From: Lysobacteraceae bacterium PS02065
GTDB lineage: Bacteria; Pseudomonadota; Gammaproteobacteria; Xanthomonadales; Rhodanobacteraceae
NCBI GenBank assembly: GCA_029959555.1
Contig: JASCPI010000006.1
Coordinates: forward strand, 62,001 to 126,000
DNA length: 64,000 nt
Reading direction: 5' to 3'
Shown: positions 48,597-57,674 of the stretch, in pieces
Layout: each line of letters starts with the position of its first letter
Position numbering within the stretch: the first letter of the stretch is position 1
Position numbers and translations under genes: made by a program
Notes under the pieces: model-generated
Seen by the model: the letters and a program-made list of their open reading frames with translations, nothing else
What the model was told of the DNA's origin: nothing
Databases searched by the model: none

Positions 48597-51500
48597 TCAA
48601 CCCTGGTGCGCCTCGTGCGCCTGCTGCATCGCCTTCGACGGCTCGTCGAGCTTGTCGCCGAGCAGGCGTCGCACGATCACGTAGAACACCGGGATCAGCA
48701 GCACGCCGAGGAAGGTCGCGAACAGCATGCCGCCGATGACGCCCGTGCCGATCGAGTGGCGCGAGTTGGCTCCGGCGCCGCTCGACAGCGCGAGCGGCAG
48801 CACGCCGAGGATGAACGCGAGCGAGGTCATGAGGATCGGACGCAGGCGCATGCGCGCGGCTTCGACGACGCCTTCGCGCAACGTCTTGCCGGCCTGCTGC
48901 TGCTCGACAGCGAACTCGACGATGAGGATCGCGTTCTTCGCGGCGAGGCCGACCACGGTGATGAGGCCGATCTTGAAGTAGATGTCGTTGGGCAGGTCGC
49001 GCATCCACGTTGCGAGGATGCAGCCGAGCACGCCGAGCGGCACGACCAGCAACACCGATGTCGGGATCGACCAGCTCTCGTAGAGCGCGGCGAGGCACAG
49101 GAACACGACGAGCAGCGACAGCGAGTAGAGCAGGGTCTGCTGGCCGCCCGAGAGGATTTCCTGGTACGACATGCCGGCCCAGTCGAAGCCGAAGCCCTCG
49201 GGCAGCTTCTCGATGAGTCCGCTCATCGTGTCCATCGACTGGCCCGAGCTGTTGCCCGGCGCCGGGTTGCCGACGATCTCGATCGCCGAGTAGCCGTTGA
49301 AGCGTGCGAGCGAGGGCGACGAGCTCGTCCATTCGGTCGTCACGACGCTCGACAGCGGGATCATGAGCTGGCCGCCGCTCGAGGTCGTGGCCCCTTCCTG
49401 CGTCGTGCTCGCGAGTGTCGACGGCGTGTAGAACTGGCGCAGCGCGTCGGGGTTCGAGCGGAACTGTGCGTCGGCCTGCAGCATCACGCGCTTGACGCGA
49501 CCCTGGTAGAAGAAGTCGTTGACGTAGACCGGCGCGAACATCGACTGGATCGTGCCGTACACGTCGCTGACCGACAGACCCAGTGCCTCCGCCTGGGTAC
49601 GGTCGACGCGCATCTCGAGCTGCGGTGCGTCCTCGAGGCCGTTCGGGCGCACGGCGACGAGTCCGCTGCCTTCGGCGTTCGCATCGCCGAGCAGCTGGTT
49701 GCGTGCCTCGACGAGACGTTCGTAGCCGAGGCCTGCACGGTCCTGCAGGAACAGGTTGAAGCCGCCGAACTGGCCGAGGCCCTGCACGGTCGGCAGGTTC
49801 ACGACGAAGACCTGTGCGCCCTTGATCGATGCCACGGCCTTGTTGGCCTCCTGGATGAACTGTGTCGCGGTGGCGTCGCGCTCCTTCCAGTCCTTGAGCT
49901 TGATGAACGCCATGCCGACGTTCTCGCCGATGCCGAGGAAGCTGAAGCCCGAGATCTGCATCATCGACTGGTAGGCCTCGTTCGTGCCGAGGGTCTCGCG
50001 GATCTCGGCCATGACAGCCTGGTTGCGCTCCATCGTCGAGCCCGGCGGCAACTGCACGATCGCCATCGCGTAGCCCTGGTCCTCCTCGGGCAGGAAGCCG
50101 GTCGGCAGTTTCGTGAAGAGGAAACCCGCGGTCACCGACAGCACGACGAACAGCACCATCCAGCGCGGCGCATGGCGCACGGCGCTGCCGATGTGGCCGA
50201 CGTAGGTCGTCGTCATCCAGTCGAAGAAGCGGTTGAACTGGCGGAACACGACGTTCTGCTTGCGTGCGCCGTGACCATCCTCGCCGTGGCCCGGGCCATG
50301 CGTGGGCTTGAGGAAGGTCGCGCACATCGCCGGCGTGAGGCTCAGCGCGAGCAGCGCCGAGAAGCCCATCGATACCGCGATGGTCAGCGCGAACTGGCGG
50401 TAGATCTCGCCGGCCGCGCCGGACTGCATCGCGGAAGGGATGAACACGGCCGCGAGCACCACCGTGATCGCGATGATCGCGCCCGAGATCTGGCCCATCG
50501 CCTTGCGCGTCGCCTCGCGTGGCGAGAGGCCTTCCTCGGTCATGATGCGTTCGACGTTCTCGATCACGACGATCGCATCGTCGACGATGATGCCGATCGC
50601 GAGCACCATGCCGAACAGCGAGAGCTGGTTGATCGTGAACCCGAGCGCCATCATGCCGAGGAACGTGCCGAGCAGCGCGACGGGGATGACCAGGGTCGGG
50701 ATGATCGTCGCGCGGAAGTTCTGCAGGAACACCAGCATGACGAGGAACACGAGCACGATCGCCTCGATCAGCGTCTTGACCACCTCGTTGATCGACAGGT
50801 TGACGAAGGTCGTGCTGTCGTAGGGCGTGAACCAGACGACGCCGGGCGGGAAGCTCGGCGCGAGCTCGTCCATGCGCGCGCGCACCGCGTCGGCCACCTG
50901 CAGCGCGTTCGCGCCGGGCAGCAGCTGGATCGCGAACGCGGCGAGCGGCTTGCCGTCGTACTGGGTGTCAAAGCCGAAGTTGGTCGCGCCGAATTCCACC
51001 CGCGCGACGTCACGCAGGCGCACCGTGCTGCCGTCGGCATTGGCGCGCACGATGATGTTCTCGAACTGGTCGGGCGAGGTGAAGCGGCCGTCGGCCGAGA
51101 TCGTCGCCATGAACTCCTGGCCGGGCAGGGTCGGCTGCGAGCCGATCGAGCCGGCTGCGAACTGCACGTTCTGCGCGCGGATCGCCGCGGTCAGCTGGCC
51201 CGCCGACAGGCCATAACCCTGCAGCTTGGTCGGGTCGGCCCAGATGCGCATCGCGTATTCGGTGCCGAACTGCTGGGTCGCGCCGACGCCCGAGATGCGC
51301 GAGATCTGCTCGAGCACGCGCGAGGCGACGATGTCGTTGAGGCCGTTGCGGTCGATGCCGCCGTCGTCGGCGCGCAGGCCGACCACCATGAGGAAGCCTG
51401 CGCTCGCCTTGGCGACGATCACGCCTTGCTGGTTCACCTCGGACGGCAGGCGCGGCGCGGCCTGGCTGACCTTGTTCTGCACCTGCACCTGCGCGGTGTC

Positions 51501-51800
51501 GGGGTCGGTGCCGCTCTGGAACGTCACCGTGATCGCGACGCGGCCGTTCGAGCTCGACTGCGAGCTGAAGTACAGCAGGTTGTCGATGCCGGTGAGCTGC
51601 TGCTCGATGACCTGGGTGACGGTCTTCTCGGCGGTGTCCGCGCTCGCGCCCGGGTAGTTCGCGGTGATCGTGACCTGCGGCGGTGCGATCGCCGGGTAGG
51701 ATTCGACGCCGAGCCGGTAGATCGCGAGCACGCCGGCCAGCGAGATGAGGATCGCGACCACCCAGGCGAAGATCGGGCGGTTGATGAAGAACTGTGCCAT
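48597..51800 (-). CDS. RND multidrug efflux pump, inner-membrane transporter (HAE1 family)
   Basis: 1067 residues, 12 membrane helices, AcrB/MexB/MexF type. N-terminus MAQFFINRPIFAWVVAILIS; proton-relay aspartates in helix 4 (GIIVDDAIVVIENVERIM, equivalent to AcrB Asp407/408); helix 6/porter motifs SGAAGEIYRQFALTIAVSM and LTPAMCATFLKP; second-half GYAMAIVQLPPGSTMERNQ; helix 10 Lys in GLAAKNAILIVEFA (equivalent to Lys940). Intact, full-length. Follows the membrane-fusion protein by 10 bases with GAGGAG before the ATG, so co-translated. No outer-membrane channel gene lies next to it; it probably borrows a TolC/OprM-type channel encoded elsewhere. The substrate range cannot be read from the sequence. 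Confidence 0.95.
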   Translation of the reverse strand: MAQFFINRPIFAWVVAILISLAGVLAIYRLGVESYPAIAPPQVTITANYPGASADTAEKTVTQVIEQQLTGIDNLLYFSSQSSSNGRVAITVTFQSGTDPDTAQVQVQNKVSQAAPRLPSEVNQQGVIVAKASAGFLMVVGLRADDGGIDRNGLNDIVASRVLEQISRISGVGATQQFGTEYAMRIWADPTKLQGYGLSAGQLTAAIRAQNVQFAAGSIGSQPTLPGQEFMATISADGRFTSPDQFENIIVRANADGSTVRLRDVARVEFGATNFGFDTQYDGKPLAAFAIQLLPGANALQVADAVRARMDELAPSFPPGVVWFTPYDSTTFVNLSINEVVKTLIEAIVLVFLVMLVFLQNFRATIIPTLVIPVALLGTFLGMMALGFTINQLSLFGMVLAIGIIVDDAIVVIENVERIMTEEGLSPREATRKAMGQISGAIIAITVVLAAVFIPSAMQSGAAGEIYRQFALTIAVSMGFSALLALSLTPAMCATFLKPTHGPGHGEDGHGARKQNVVFRQFNRFFDWMTTTYVGHIGSAVRHAPRWMVLFVVLSVTAGFLFTKLPTGFLPEEDQGYAMAIVQLPPGSTMERNQAVMAEIRETLGTNEAYQSMMQISGFSFLGIGENVGMAFIKLKDWKERDATATQFIQEANKAVASIKGAQVFVVNLPTVQGLGQFGGFNLFLQDRAGLGYERLVEARNQLLGDANAEGSGLVAVRPNGLEDAPQLEMRVDRTQAEALGLSVSDVYGTIQSMFAPVYVNDFFYQGRVKRVMLQADAQFRSNPDALRQFYTPSTLASTTQEGATTSSGGQLMIPLSSVVTTEWTSSSPSLARFNGYSAIEIVGNPAPGNSSGQSMDTMSGLIEKLPEGFGFDWAGMSYQEILSGGQQTLLYSLSLLVVFLCLAALYESWSIPTSVLLVVPLGVLGCILATWMRDLPNDIYFKIGLITVVGLAAKNAILIVEFAVEQQQAGKTLREGVVEAARMRLRPILMTSLAFILGVLPLALSSGAGANSRHSIGTGVIGGMLFATFLGVLLIPVFYVIVRRLLGDKLDEPSKAMQQAHEAHQG

Positions 51801-51810
51801 GGGTCGCTCC

Positions 51811-52953
51811 TCAGGCCTTCGGCGCGCCGTTGCGCGTCCACGGCGTCGGCTTCACGGTGGCGCCGGCCTTGGCCTTCTGGATGCCGTCGGCGACGATGCG
51901 CTCGCCGGCCTTGATGCCCTCGGTGACGATCCACGCGTCGTCCTGCAGCGTGTCGGCCTTGACCGGACGACGCTCGACCTTGTCGCCCTCGCCGACCACG
52001 AGCACGTAGGCGCCCTGCGCATCACGCTGCAGTACCGACTGCGGCACGCGCACGACGCCGTTGAGCTCGCCGAGCGCGAGGTGGCCGGTCACGTACATGC
52101 CCGGCAGCAGCATGCGGTCCGGGTTGGCGATGCGCGCACGCACCGCGATCGAGCCGGTAGCCGGATCGACGCTGACGTCGGAGAAATCGAGCGTGCCCTT
52201 CTCGCCGAGCGGCGAGCCGTCCTGGCGGGTCAGCTGGACCTCGGTCTTGTTCGGCTCGAGAAGCGTCACTGCGCCGTTCGCCGCCGAAGCGCGAAGGCGA
52301 TCGAGATCGGTCGCGCTCAGCGTGAAGTTCGCGTACAGCGACTCGATCTGGTCGACCGTGGTCAGCAGCGTCGCCGTGCCCTGGCCGACGAGCGCGCCTT
52401 CGGTCACGCGCTGCTGCCCGGCGCGGCCGGCGATCGGCGCGCGCACGGTGGCGTAGCCGAGGTTGATGCGCGCGCCCTGCACGGCGGCCTGGGCCTGCTG
52501 GACCTGCGCGGCGGTCGTGCGCTCGTTCGCTTCGGCGTTGTCGAAGTCCGAGCGCGACACGTAGTTCTTCTCGATCAGTTCGCGCGCACGGTTCGCCGCG
52601 GCCTTGGCGTTGGCGGCCGCGGCGCGCGCCTGCGACAGCGCGGCCTCGGCCGAGGCGAGCTCGGCCTTGAGCGGATCGGGATCGATCTCGAACAGCACGT
52701 CGCCCTCGGCGACGTCGTCACCTTCGGTGTAGACGCGCTTGAGCAGCACGCCGCTGACGCGTGCGCGCACGTCGGCGCTGCGCAGCGGCGAGAGGCGTCC
52801 GACGACCTCGCGCACGAGCGGCACGTTGGCGACTTCGGCCTGCATCACGCCGACCTCTGCGGGCGGTGGAGGCGGGGCCTCTTCCTTCGTCTTGCAGGCG
52901 GCGAGCAGGGCACCCGTGGCGAGCAGGGTGGCGATACGGAGAGGGCGGTTCAT
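51811..52953 (-). CDS. RND efflux periplasmic membrane-fusion lipoprotein
   Basis: 380 residues, AcrA/MexA type adaptor that joins the inner-membrane pump to an outer-membrane channel. Lipoprotein signal with lipobox LLAAC (Cys20) followed by a Pro-rich linker. Domain order: lipoyl half (VSGVLLKRVYTEGDDVAEGD), alpha-hairpin (about residues 95-165, Ala/Arg-rich heptads, SQARAAAANAKAAANRAREL), second lipoyl half (ATVRAPIAGRAGQQRVTEGA), beta-barrel and membrane-proximal domains. The ATG overlaps the stop of the TetR gene (ATGA), which couples regulator and adaptor. Middle gene of a TetR-MFP-RND operon. Confidence 0.94.
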   Translation of the reverse strand: MNRPLRIATLLATGALLAACKTKEEAPPPPPAEVGVMQAEVANVPLVREVVGRLSPLRSADVRARVSGVLLKRVYTEGDDVAEGDVLFEIDPDPLKAELASAEAALSQARAAAANAKAAANRARELIEKNYVSRSDFDNAEANERTTAAQVQQAQAAVQGARINLGYATVRAPIAGRAGQQRVTEGALVGQGTATLLTTVDQIESLYANFTLSATDLDRLRASAANGAVTLLEPNKTEVQLTRQDGSPLGEKGTLDFSDVSVDPATGSIAVRARIANPDRMLLPGMYVTGHLALGELNGVVRVPQSVLQRDAQGAYVLVVGEGDKVERRPVKADTLQDDAWIVTEGIKAGERIVADGIQKAKAGATVKPTPWTRNGAPKA

Positions 52954-53588
52954 GAGAACGTCCTGGAAAGCGGGGAAGGGGATTCGGGGGTGTAGGCACG
53001 CAGGAAGGCATCGACCGCGCGCACGGCCCAGGCGCGGCGTGCCTGCGGGGTGCGGCGACGCGGCTGACCGAGCAGGTGGCGATCGAGTTCGATGCCCGAG
53101 CACAGGCCCATGAACAGTTCGGCGGCCGCTGCGGGATCGTCGCGGCGCATCTCGCCGCGCGCCATCGCGGTGGCGAACACGCGCGCGAGGCGCGCGCAGA
53201 TCGCCTCGGCACCGCCTTGCAGCAGCGCGGCGGCTTCGCGCGGGAAGCGCTGGGCCTCGGCGATCAGCATGCGCCGGCGCGCGGTGGTTTCGGATTCCGA
53301 GAGCGTGTCGGCGTGCGACCTCGCGAACGCGAGCAGGCGTGCACGCAGGTCGCCGTCGCCGTCGTCGAGGTTCGCGGCGATCGATTCGACGAGATCGCCG
53401 ACGACGAGTCGGAACAGGCCTTCCTTGCTGCCGAAGTGTGCGTAGACGGTCTGCTTGGAGCAGCCGGCGAGTTTCGCCACGGCGTCCATGCTGATCGCGT
53501 AGCCGTGCTCGAGCCATAGCGTGCGTGCAGCATCGCGCATGCGCTGGTGGCGATCGGGAGCGACGGCGGGAGTGGGCGGCGACGTCAT
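52950..53588 (-). CDS. TetR-family regulator of the efflux operon
   Basis: 212 residues. N-terminal helix-turn-helix (about 14-60) with DAARTLWLEHGYAISMDAVA and KLAGCSKQTVYAHFGSKEGLF; C-terminal ligand domain of the AefR-like type. First gene of the operon and transcribed with the pump genes, so likely a ligand-responsive repressor that controls itself and the pump (inference). An inverted repeat covering the -10 box (53598-53612) directly before its start is the probable operator. The HTH contains a cysteine (GCSKQTV) as in several AcrR/MexL-like members; whether it is redox-sensitive is unknown. Confidence 0.92.
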   Translation of the reverse strand: MTSPPTPAVAPDRHQRMRDAARTLWLEHGYAISMDAVAKLAGCSKQTVYAHFGSKEGLFRLVVGDLVESIAANLDDGDGDLRARLLAFARSHADTLSESETTARRRMLIAEAQRFPREAAALLQGGAEAICARLARVFATAMARGEMRRDDPAAAAELFMGLCSGIELDRHLLGQPRRRTPQARRAWAVRAVDAFLRAYTPESPSPLSRTFS

Positions 53589-53597
53589 GCGTCTTGG

Positions 53598-53612
53598 ACT
53601 GTACCGTCCAGT
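53598..53612. promoter_or_regulatory. Probable TetR operator over the efflux promoter
   Basis: ACTGTACCGTCCAGT, with arms ACTG/CAGT and a nested GGAC/GTCC pair. It overlaps the minus-strand -10 box TATACT (53615-53610). The leader would be only about 15 bases, so a bound dimer would block RNA polymerase directly. Confidence 0.65.
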
Positions 53613-53833
53613 ATAGGAATCGGAATTCTAGGCTGCGGGCCATTTCGCGCAAGTGACTTCCGGCATGGTGCGCCGCAGCGGTTCATGTTCCAGTGCGGTA
53701 GAAGACAGCCAGACGATGGAACGAATCGGGTAGCATCCACGGGCGCGTCCGCCCTCGCGGCACGCCGCCATCCGCCTGCCCCGCCAGCCGGTAGCCCCGA
53801 CGCGCGCGTTCTCTCCAGACGAGCAGGTCCACG

Positions 53834-54958
53834 ATGCCCCGCAGCGACGCCGCGATGCCGACCGCATCCCGCGCCGGACGATTCGAAGTGCCCTCCGGCG
53901 CGACGACCCTGACGATCGACGCGTTGCGTCGCCGTTACGACGGCCGCACCGTGCTCGATGCCGTGAGCTTCGAGGCCGCGGCCGGCGAGACGCTGTGCGT
54001 GCTCGGCCACTCGGGTTGCGGCAAGACCACGCTGCTGCGCCTCGTCGCGGGGCTCGAAGTCCCCGACGGCGGCCGCGTGCTGATCGGCGGCGAGGAGGTG
54101 TCGGCGCCGGGCCGCCTCGTGCCGCCGGAGCGGCGCGGCGTCGGCCTCGTGTTCCAGGACTACGCGCTGTTCCCGCACCGCGACGTGCTCGACAACGTGC
54201 GCTTCGGCCTGCGCGGCGTGCCGCGCGAGCGCGCCGATGCGATCGCGCGCGGCCTGCTCGACACGGTCGGCATGGCCGCGCACGCGCATGCGTACCCGCA
54301 CACCTTGTCGGGCGGCGAGCAGCAGCGCGTCGCACTCGCACGCGCGCTCGCGCCTTCGCCGCGCGTGCTGCTCATGGACGAGCCGTTCTCGAACCTCGAC
54401 CGCCGCATGCGCGACCGCGTGCGCGACGAGACCATGGACGTGCTGCGCACGGCCGCGACGACGACGCTCGTGGTCACCCACGATCCCGAGGAGGCGATGC
54501 GCATCGCCGATCGCATCGTGCTGCTGCGCGACGGGCGCGTCGAGCAGATCGGCACGCCGCAGGCGCTCTGGGACGAACCCGTGTCGCTGTTCGCGGCACG
54601 CTTCTTCGCCGACTGGAACGAACTGCCCGCGACCAGCACGGGCGGGCGCGTCGAAACGCCGCTCGGCACGTTCGCGGCACCGTTCGCCGACGGCACGCGT
54701 GTGCGTGCCTGCATCCGCCCGCAGGCCTTCCGCATCGATGCCGGCGGCATGCCCGCGCGCGTACTCGCGCGCCTGCCGCTCGGCGACAGCGAGCAATGGC
54801 GCGTCGCCGTCGACGGCCTCTCCGCGCCGCTCGTGCTGCGCCTCGCGCCGGGCCATGACGTCGCCGACGGCGCGCTCGTCGCGCTGCGCGTCGATGCCGG
54901 CGGCGTGCGCGTGTATCCCGAATCCGATTCCACACCCCGACAGGAGACGTCACGATGA
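53834..54958 (+). CDS. fbpC: Ferric iron ABC transporter ATP-binding protein
   Basis: 374 residues, FbpC/AfuC-type ATPase that powers Fe3+ import. Walker A GHSGCGKTT, Q-loop VFQDYALFPHRD, ABC signature LSGGEQQRVALARAL, Walker B VLLMDEPFSNLD, switch His in VVTHDPEEAM. The C-terminal part (about 250-374) is the regulatory TOBE-like domain. An N-terminal extension of about 25 residues precedes the first conserved strand; a second ATG at 53855 is an alternative start. The stop overlaps the next ATG (ATGA). Gene order C-A-B here differs from the classical fbpABC. No Fur box is obvious in the 245-base spacer upstream. Confidence 0.9.
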   Translation: MPRSDAAMPTASRAGRFEVPSGATTLTIDALRRRYDGRTVLDAVSFEAAAGETLCVLGHSGCGKTTLLRLVAGLEVPDGGRVLIGGEEVSAPGRLVPPERRGVGLVFQDYALFPHRDVLDNVRFGLRGVPRERADAIARGLLDTVGMAAHAHAYPHTLSGGEQQRVALARALAPSPRVLLMDEPFSNLDRRMRDRVRDETMDVLRTAATTTLVVTHDPEEAMRIADRIVLLRDGRVEQIGTPQALWDEPVSLFAARFFADWNELPATSTGGRVETPLGTFAAPFADGTRVRACIRPQAFRIDAGGMPARVLARLPLGDSEQWRVAVDGLSAPLVLRLAPGHDVADGALVALRVDAGGVRVYPESDSTPRQETSR

Positions 54959-55989
54959 CGACGACACCCTTCCGCCGCCGCTGTGCGGTCCTGCTCGCCG
55001 CGCTGTGCGGCAGCGTCGCCGCGTCCGCGCACGCCGCCGGCGAAGTCAACGTCTACACGACCCGCGAACCCGGCCTGATCCAGCCGCTGCTCGACGCGTT
55101 CACGAAGGCGCGCGGCATCAAGGTCAACACCGTGTTCGTCAAGGACGGCCTCGCCGAGCGCGTCGCCGCCGAAGGCCGCCGCTCGCCGGCCGACGTGCTC
55201 ATGGCCGTCGACTTCGGCAACCTCATCGACCTCGTCGACAAGGGCGTCGTGCAGCCGACCAAGTCGACCGCTCTCGAGGCCGCGATCCCGGCCAACCTTC
55301 GCGACGCCGACGGTCGCTGGTTCTCGCTGTCGATGCGCGCGCGCGTGCTGTACGCGTCGAAGGACCGGACCAATCTCACGAGCTTCACCTACGAGGATCT
55401 CGCCAAGCCCGAGTGGAAGGGCAAGATCTGCATCCGCTCCGCCCAGCACCCGTACAACACCGCGATGATCGCGGCCTACATCGCCCACCACGGCGAGGCC
55501 GAGGCCGAGACGTGGCTGCGCGCGGTCAAGGCCAACCTCGCGCGCAAGCCGGGCGGCGGCGACCGCGAGGTCGCGCGCGACATCCTCGGCCAGATCTGCG
55601 ACATCGGCATCGCCAACTCGTACTACGTCGGCCGCATGCGCAGCGGCGACGGCGGTCCCGAGCAGAAGACCTGGGGTGACGCGATCAACGTCGTGCTGCC
55701 GACCTACGCGGGCCACGGCACCAACGTGAACGTTTCGGGTGCCGGCGTCGCCGCGCACGCGCCGAACCGCGACAACGCGGTCGCGCTGCTCGAGTACCTC
55801 GTGTCCGAGGAAGCCCAGGCGATCTACGCGAAGGGCAACTACGAGTACCCGATCAGGAAGGGCGCCGCGATCGACCCGATCATCGCGAGCTTCGGCGCGC
55901 TCAAGCAGGACGACATCGACCTCGGCGCGATCGCCAAGCACCGCAAGGCCGCCAGCCTGCTCGCCGAGAAGGTCGGCTTCGACAACTGA
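54955..55989 (+). CDS. fbpA: Periplasmic ferric iron-binding protein
   Basis: 344 residues with signal peptide (CAVLLAALCGSVAASAHA, cleavage before AGEVNVYT). FbpA/AfuA-type transferrin-like fold: VNVYTTREPGLIQPLL, ADVLMAVDFGNLIDLVDKG, the KGKICIRSAQHPYN segment and the two adjacent tyrosines in NSYYVGRM that ligate Fe3+ in this family. A second group, VSGAGVAAHAPNRDNAV, lies near the C-terminus. Two cysteines in KICIRS and GQICDIG may form a disulphide. Delivers iron to the permease encoded next. Translationally coupled to fbpC. Confidence 0.92.
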   Translation: MTTTPFRRRCAVLLAALCGSVAASAHAAGEVNVYTTREPGLIQPLLDAFTKARGIKVNTVFVKDGLAERVAAEGRRSPADVLMAVDFGNLIDLVDKGVVQPTKSTALEAAIPANLRDADGRWFSLSMRARVLYASKDRTNLTSFTYEDLAKPEWKGKICIRSAQHPYNTAMIAAYIAHHGEAEAETWLRAVKANLARKPGGGDREVARDILGQICDIGIANSYYVGRMRSGDGGPEQKTWGDAINVVLPTYAGHGTNVNVSGAGVAAHAPNRDNAVALLEYLVSEEAQAIYAKGNYEYPIRKGAAIDPIIASFGALKQDDIDLGAIAKHRKAASLLAEKVGFDN

Positions 55990-56026
55990 TGCACGCGACG
56001 CGCGACGCCGGCAGGGGATCCACGGC

Positions 56027-57664
56027 ATGAGCCGCGACGGACGCGGCGCGTGGATCGCCTCGCTCGCGATCGCCGCGCTCGTGCTCGCGCCGGTCGTCGC
56101 GCTCGTCGTCGAGGCGCTGCGCGGCGACGCCTCGCTGTGGCCGCACCTGCTCGCCAACGTGCTGCCGCCGACCGTGTTCGACACGCTGGCGATGCTCGGC
56201 GGCGTCGGCGTGCTCGTGATCGTGCTCGGCACCGGCAGCGCCTGGCTCGTGACGGCATGGGAGTTCCCGGGCCGGCGCGTGCTCGACTGGGCGCTGCTGC
56301 TGCCGCTCGCGGTGCCCACCTACATCGTCGCCTACGCCTACGTCGACCTGCTGCATCCACTCGGGCCCGTGCAAGGTGGCCTGCGTGCGATGCTGGGTAT
56401 CGCCAACCCGCGCGACCTGTGGTTCCCCGAGGTGCGCTCGCTGCCGTCGGCGATCGTGCTGCTCGGCTTCGTGCTGTATCCGTACGTGTACCTGTCCGTG
56501 CGCGCGATGTTCCTGCTGCAGTCGGCCAGCCTGCTCGATGCGGCACGTTCGCTCGGCCACGGCGGCACGAGCGTGTTCCTGCGTGTCGCGCTGCCGCTCG
56601 CGCGGCCTGCGATCGCGGTCGGCACGGCGCTCGCACTGATGGAGGCGCTCAACGACATCGGTGCGTCGGAGTTCCTCGGCGTGCGCACGCTCACGATCTC
56701 GATCTACTCGACCTGGGTCAACCGCGCCGACCTCGCCGGCGCGGCGCAGATCGCGCTCGCGATGCTCGTCGTGGTCGTCGCGCTGCTGCTCGTCGAGCGC
56801 CACGGTCGTCGCCGCCAGCGCTATGCGGTCGCCGCACAGCGTTCGCGGCGCATGGCGCCGCGCCGTCTCGGCGGCGTCGCGCGCTGGATCGCGCTCGGGC
56901 TCGGCAGCGTGCCGGTCGTGGTCGGCTTCGTCGCGCCGACCGCCTACCTCGTGTTCGAGACGGTCAAGCGCGTGCGCTTCGCCGGCCTGCCGCCGGCGCT
57001 GCTCGAGGCCGGACTCACGACGCTGTGGCTGGCCACGCTCGCGACGCTCGTGACCGTGCTCGCAGGCATCGTCATCGCGTGGTGCGTGCGCCAGCGGCCG
57101 GGCGTGGCCTCGCGCGCGGTCGAACGCATCGCCGGGCTCGGCTATGCGATTCCGGGCACAGTGCTCGCGATCGGCCTGCTCGGTCCGGTCGGCGCGCTCG
57201 ACGAATGGCTCGGCGACACGCTCGAGGCGACGTTCGGCATCGTCGTCGGCCTGGTCGTGCTCGGCTCGGGCGCGGCGCTCGTGCTGGCCTATTCGGTGCG
57301 CTTCCTCGCTGTGTCGGTCGGCGGCATCGAGTCGGGCCTCGCACGCGTGCCGCCGTCGCTCGACCAGGCCGCGCGCACGCTCGGCCGCACGCCGTCGCAG
57401 ACCTTGTGGCAGGTCGACCTGCCGCTGATCCGCCCCGCGCTCGCGGCCGCCGCGCTGCTCGTGTTCGTGGACTGCATGAAGGAGCTGCCTGCGACGCTGC
57501 TGCTGCGCCCGCTCAATGTCGAGACGCTGGCCACGCGGCTGTACGGCGAAGCCGCACGCGGCACCTACGAAGAAGGCGCGATCGCCGCGCTCGTGATCGT
57601 GCTGGCCGGCCTGCTGCCGGTGATTCTGCTCGCGCGCGTCGGGCGCGCGCGAGCCGTGGACTGA
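56027..57664 (+). CDS. fbpB: Ferric iron ABC transporter permease (fused)
   Basis: 545 residues from ATG 56027 (AGGGGA 7 bases upstream), 37 bases after fbpA. Twelve predicted membrane segments in two homologous halves, each with an EAA loop for contact with the ATPase: DAARSLGHGGTSVFLRVALP (about residue 180) and QAARTLGRTPSQTLWQVDLP (about 450). The second half contains the usual GYAIPGTVLAIGLL and ALPATLL/KELPATLLLRPLN motifs. One polypeptide therefore supplies both permease domains, as in other FbpB proteins. Convergent with the peroxiredoxin gene, with only 10 bases between stops. Confidence 0.93.
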   Translation: MSRDGRGAWIASLAIAALVLAPVVALVVEALRGDASLWPHLLANVLPPTVFDTLAMLGGVGVLVIVLGTGSAWLVTAWEFPGRRVLDWALLLPLAVPTYIVAYAYVDLLHPLGPVQGGLRAMLGIANPRDLWFPEVRSLPSAIVLLGFVLYPYVYLSVRAMFLLQSASLLDAARSLGHGGTSVFLRVALPLARPAIAVGTALALMEALNDIGASEFLGVRTLTISIYSTWVNRADLAGAAQIALAMLVVVVALLLVERHGRRRQRYAVAAQRSRRMAPRRLGGVARWIALGLGSVPVVVGFVAPTAYLVFETVKRVRFAGLPPALLEAGLTTLWLATLATLVTVLAGIVIAWCVRQRPGVASRAVERIAGLGYAIPGTVLAIGLLGPVGALDEWLGDTLEATFGIVVGLVVLGSGAALVLAYSVRFLAVSVGGIESGLARVPPSLDQAARTLGRTPSQTLWQVDLPLIRPALAAAALLVFVDCMKELPATLLLRPLNVETLATRLYGEAARGTYEEGAIAALVIVLAGLLPVILLARVGRARAVD

Positions 57665-57674
57665 GACGCCCGGT

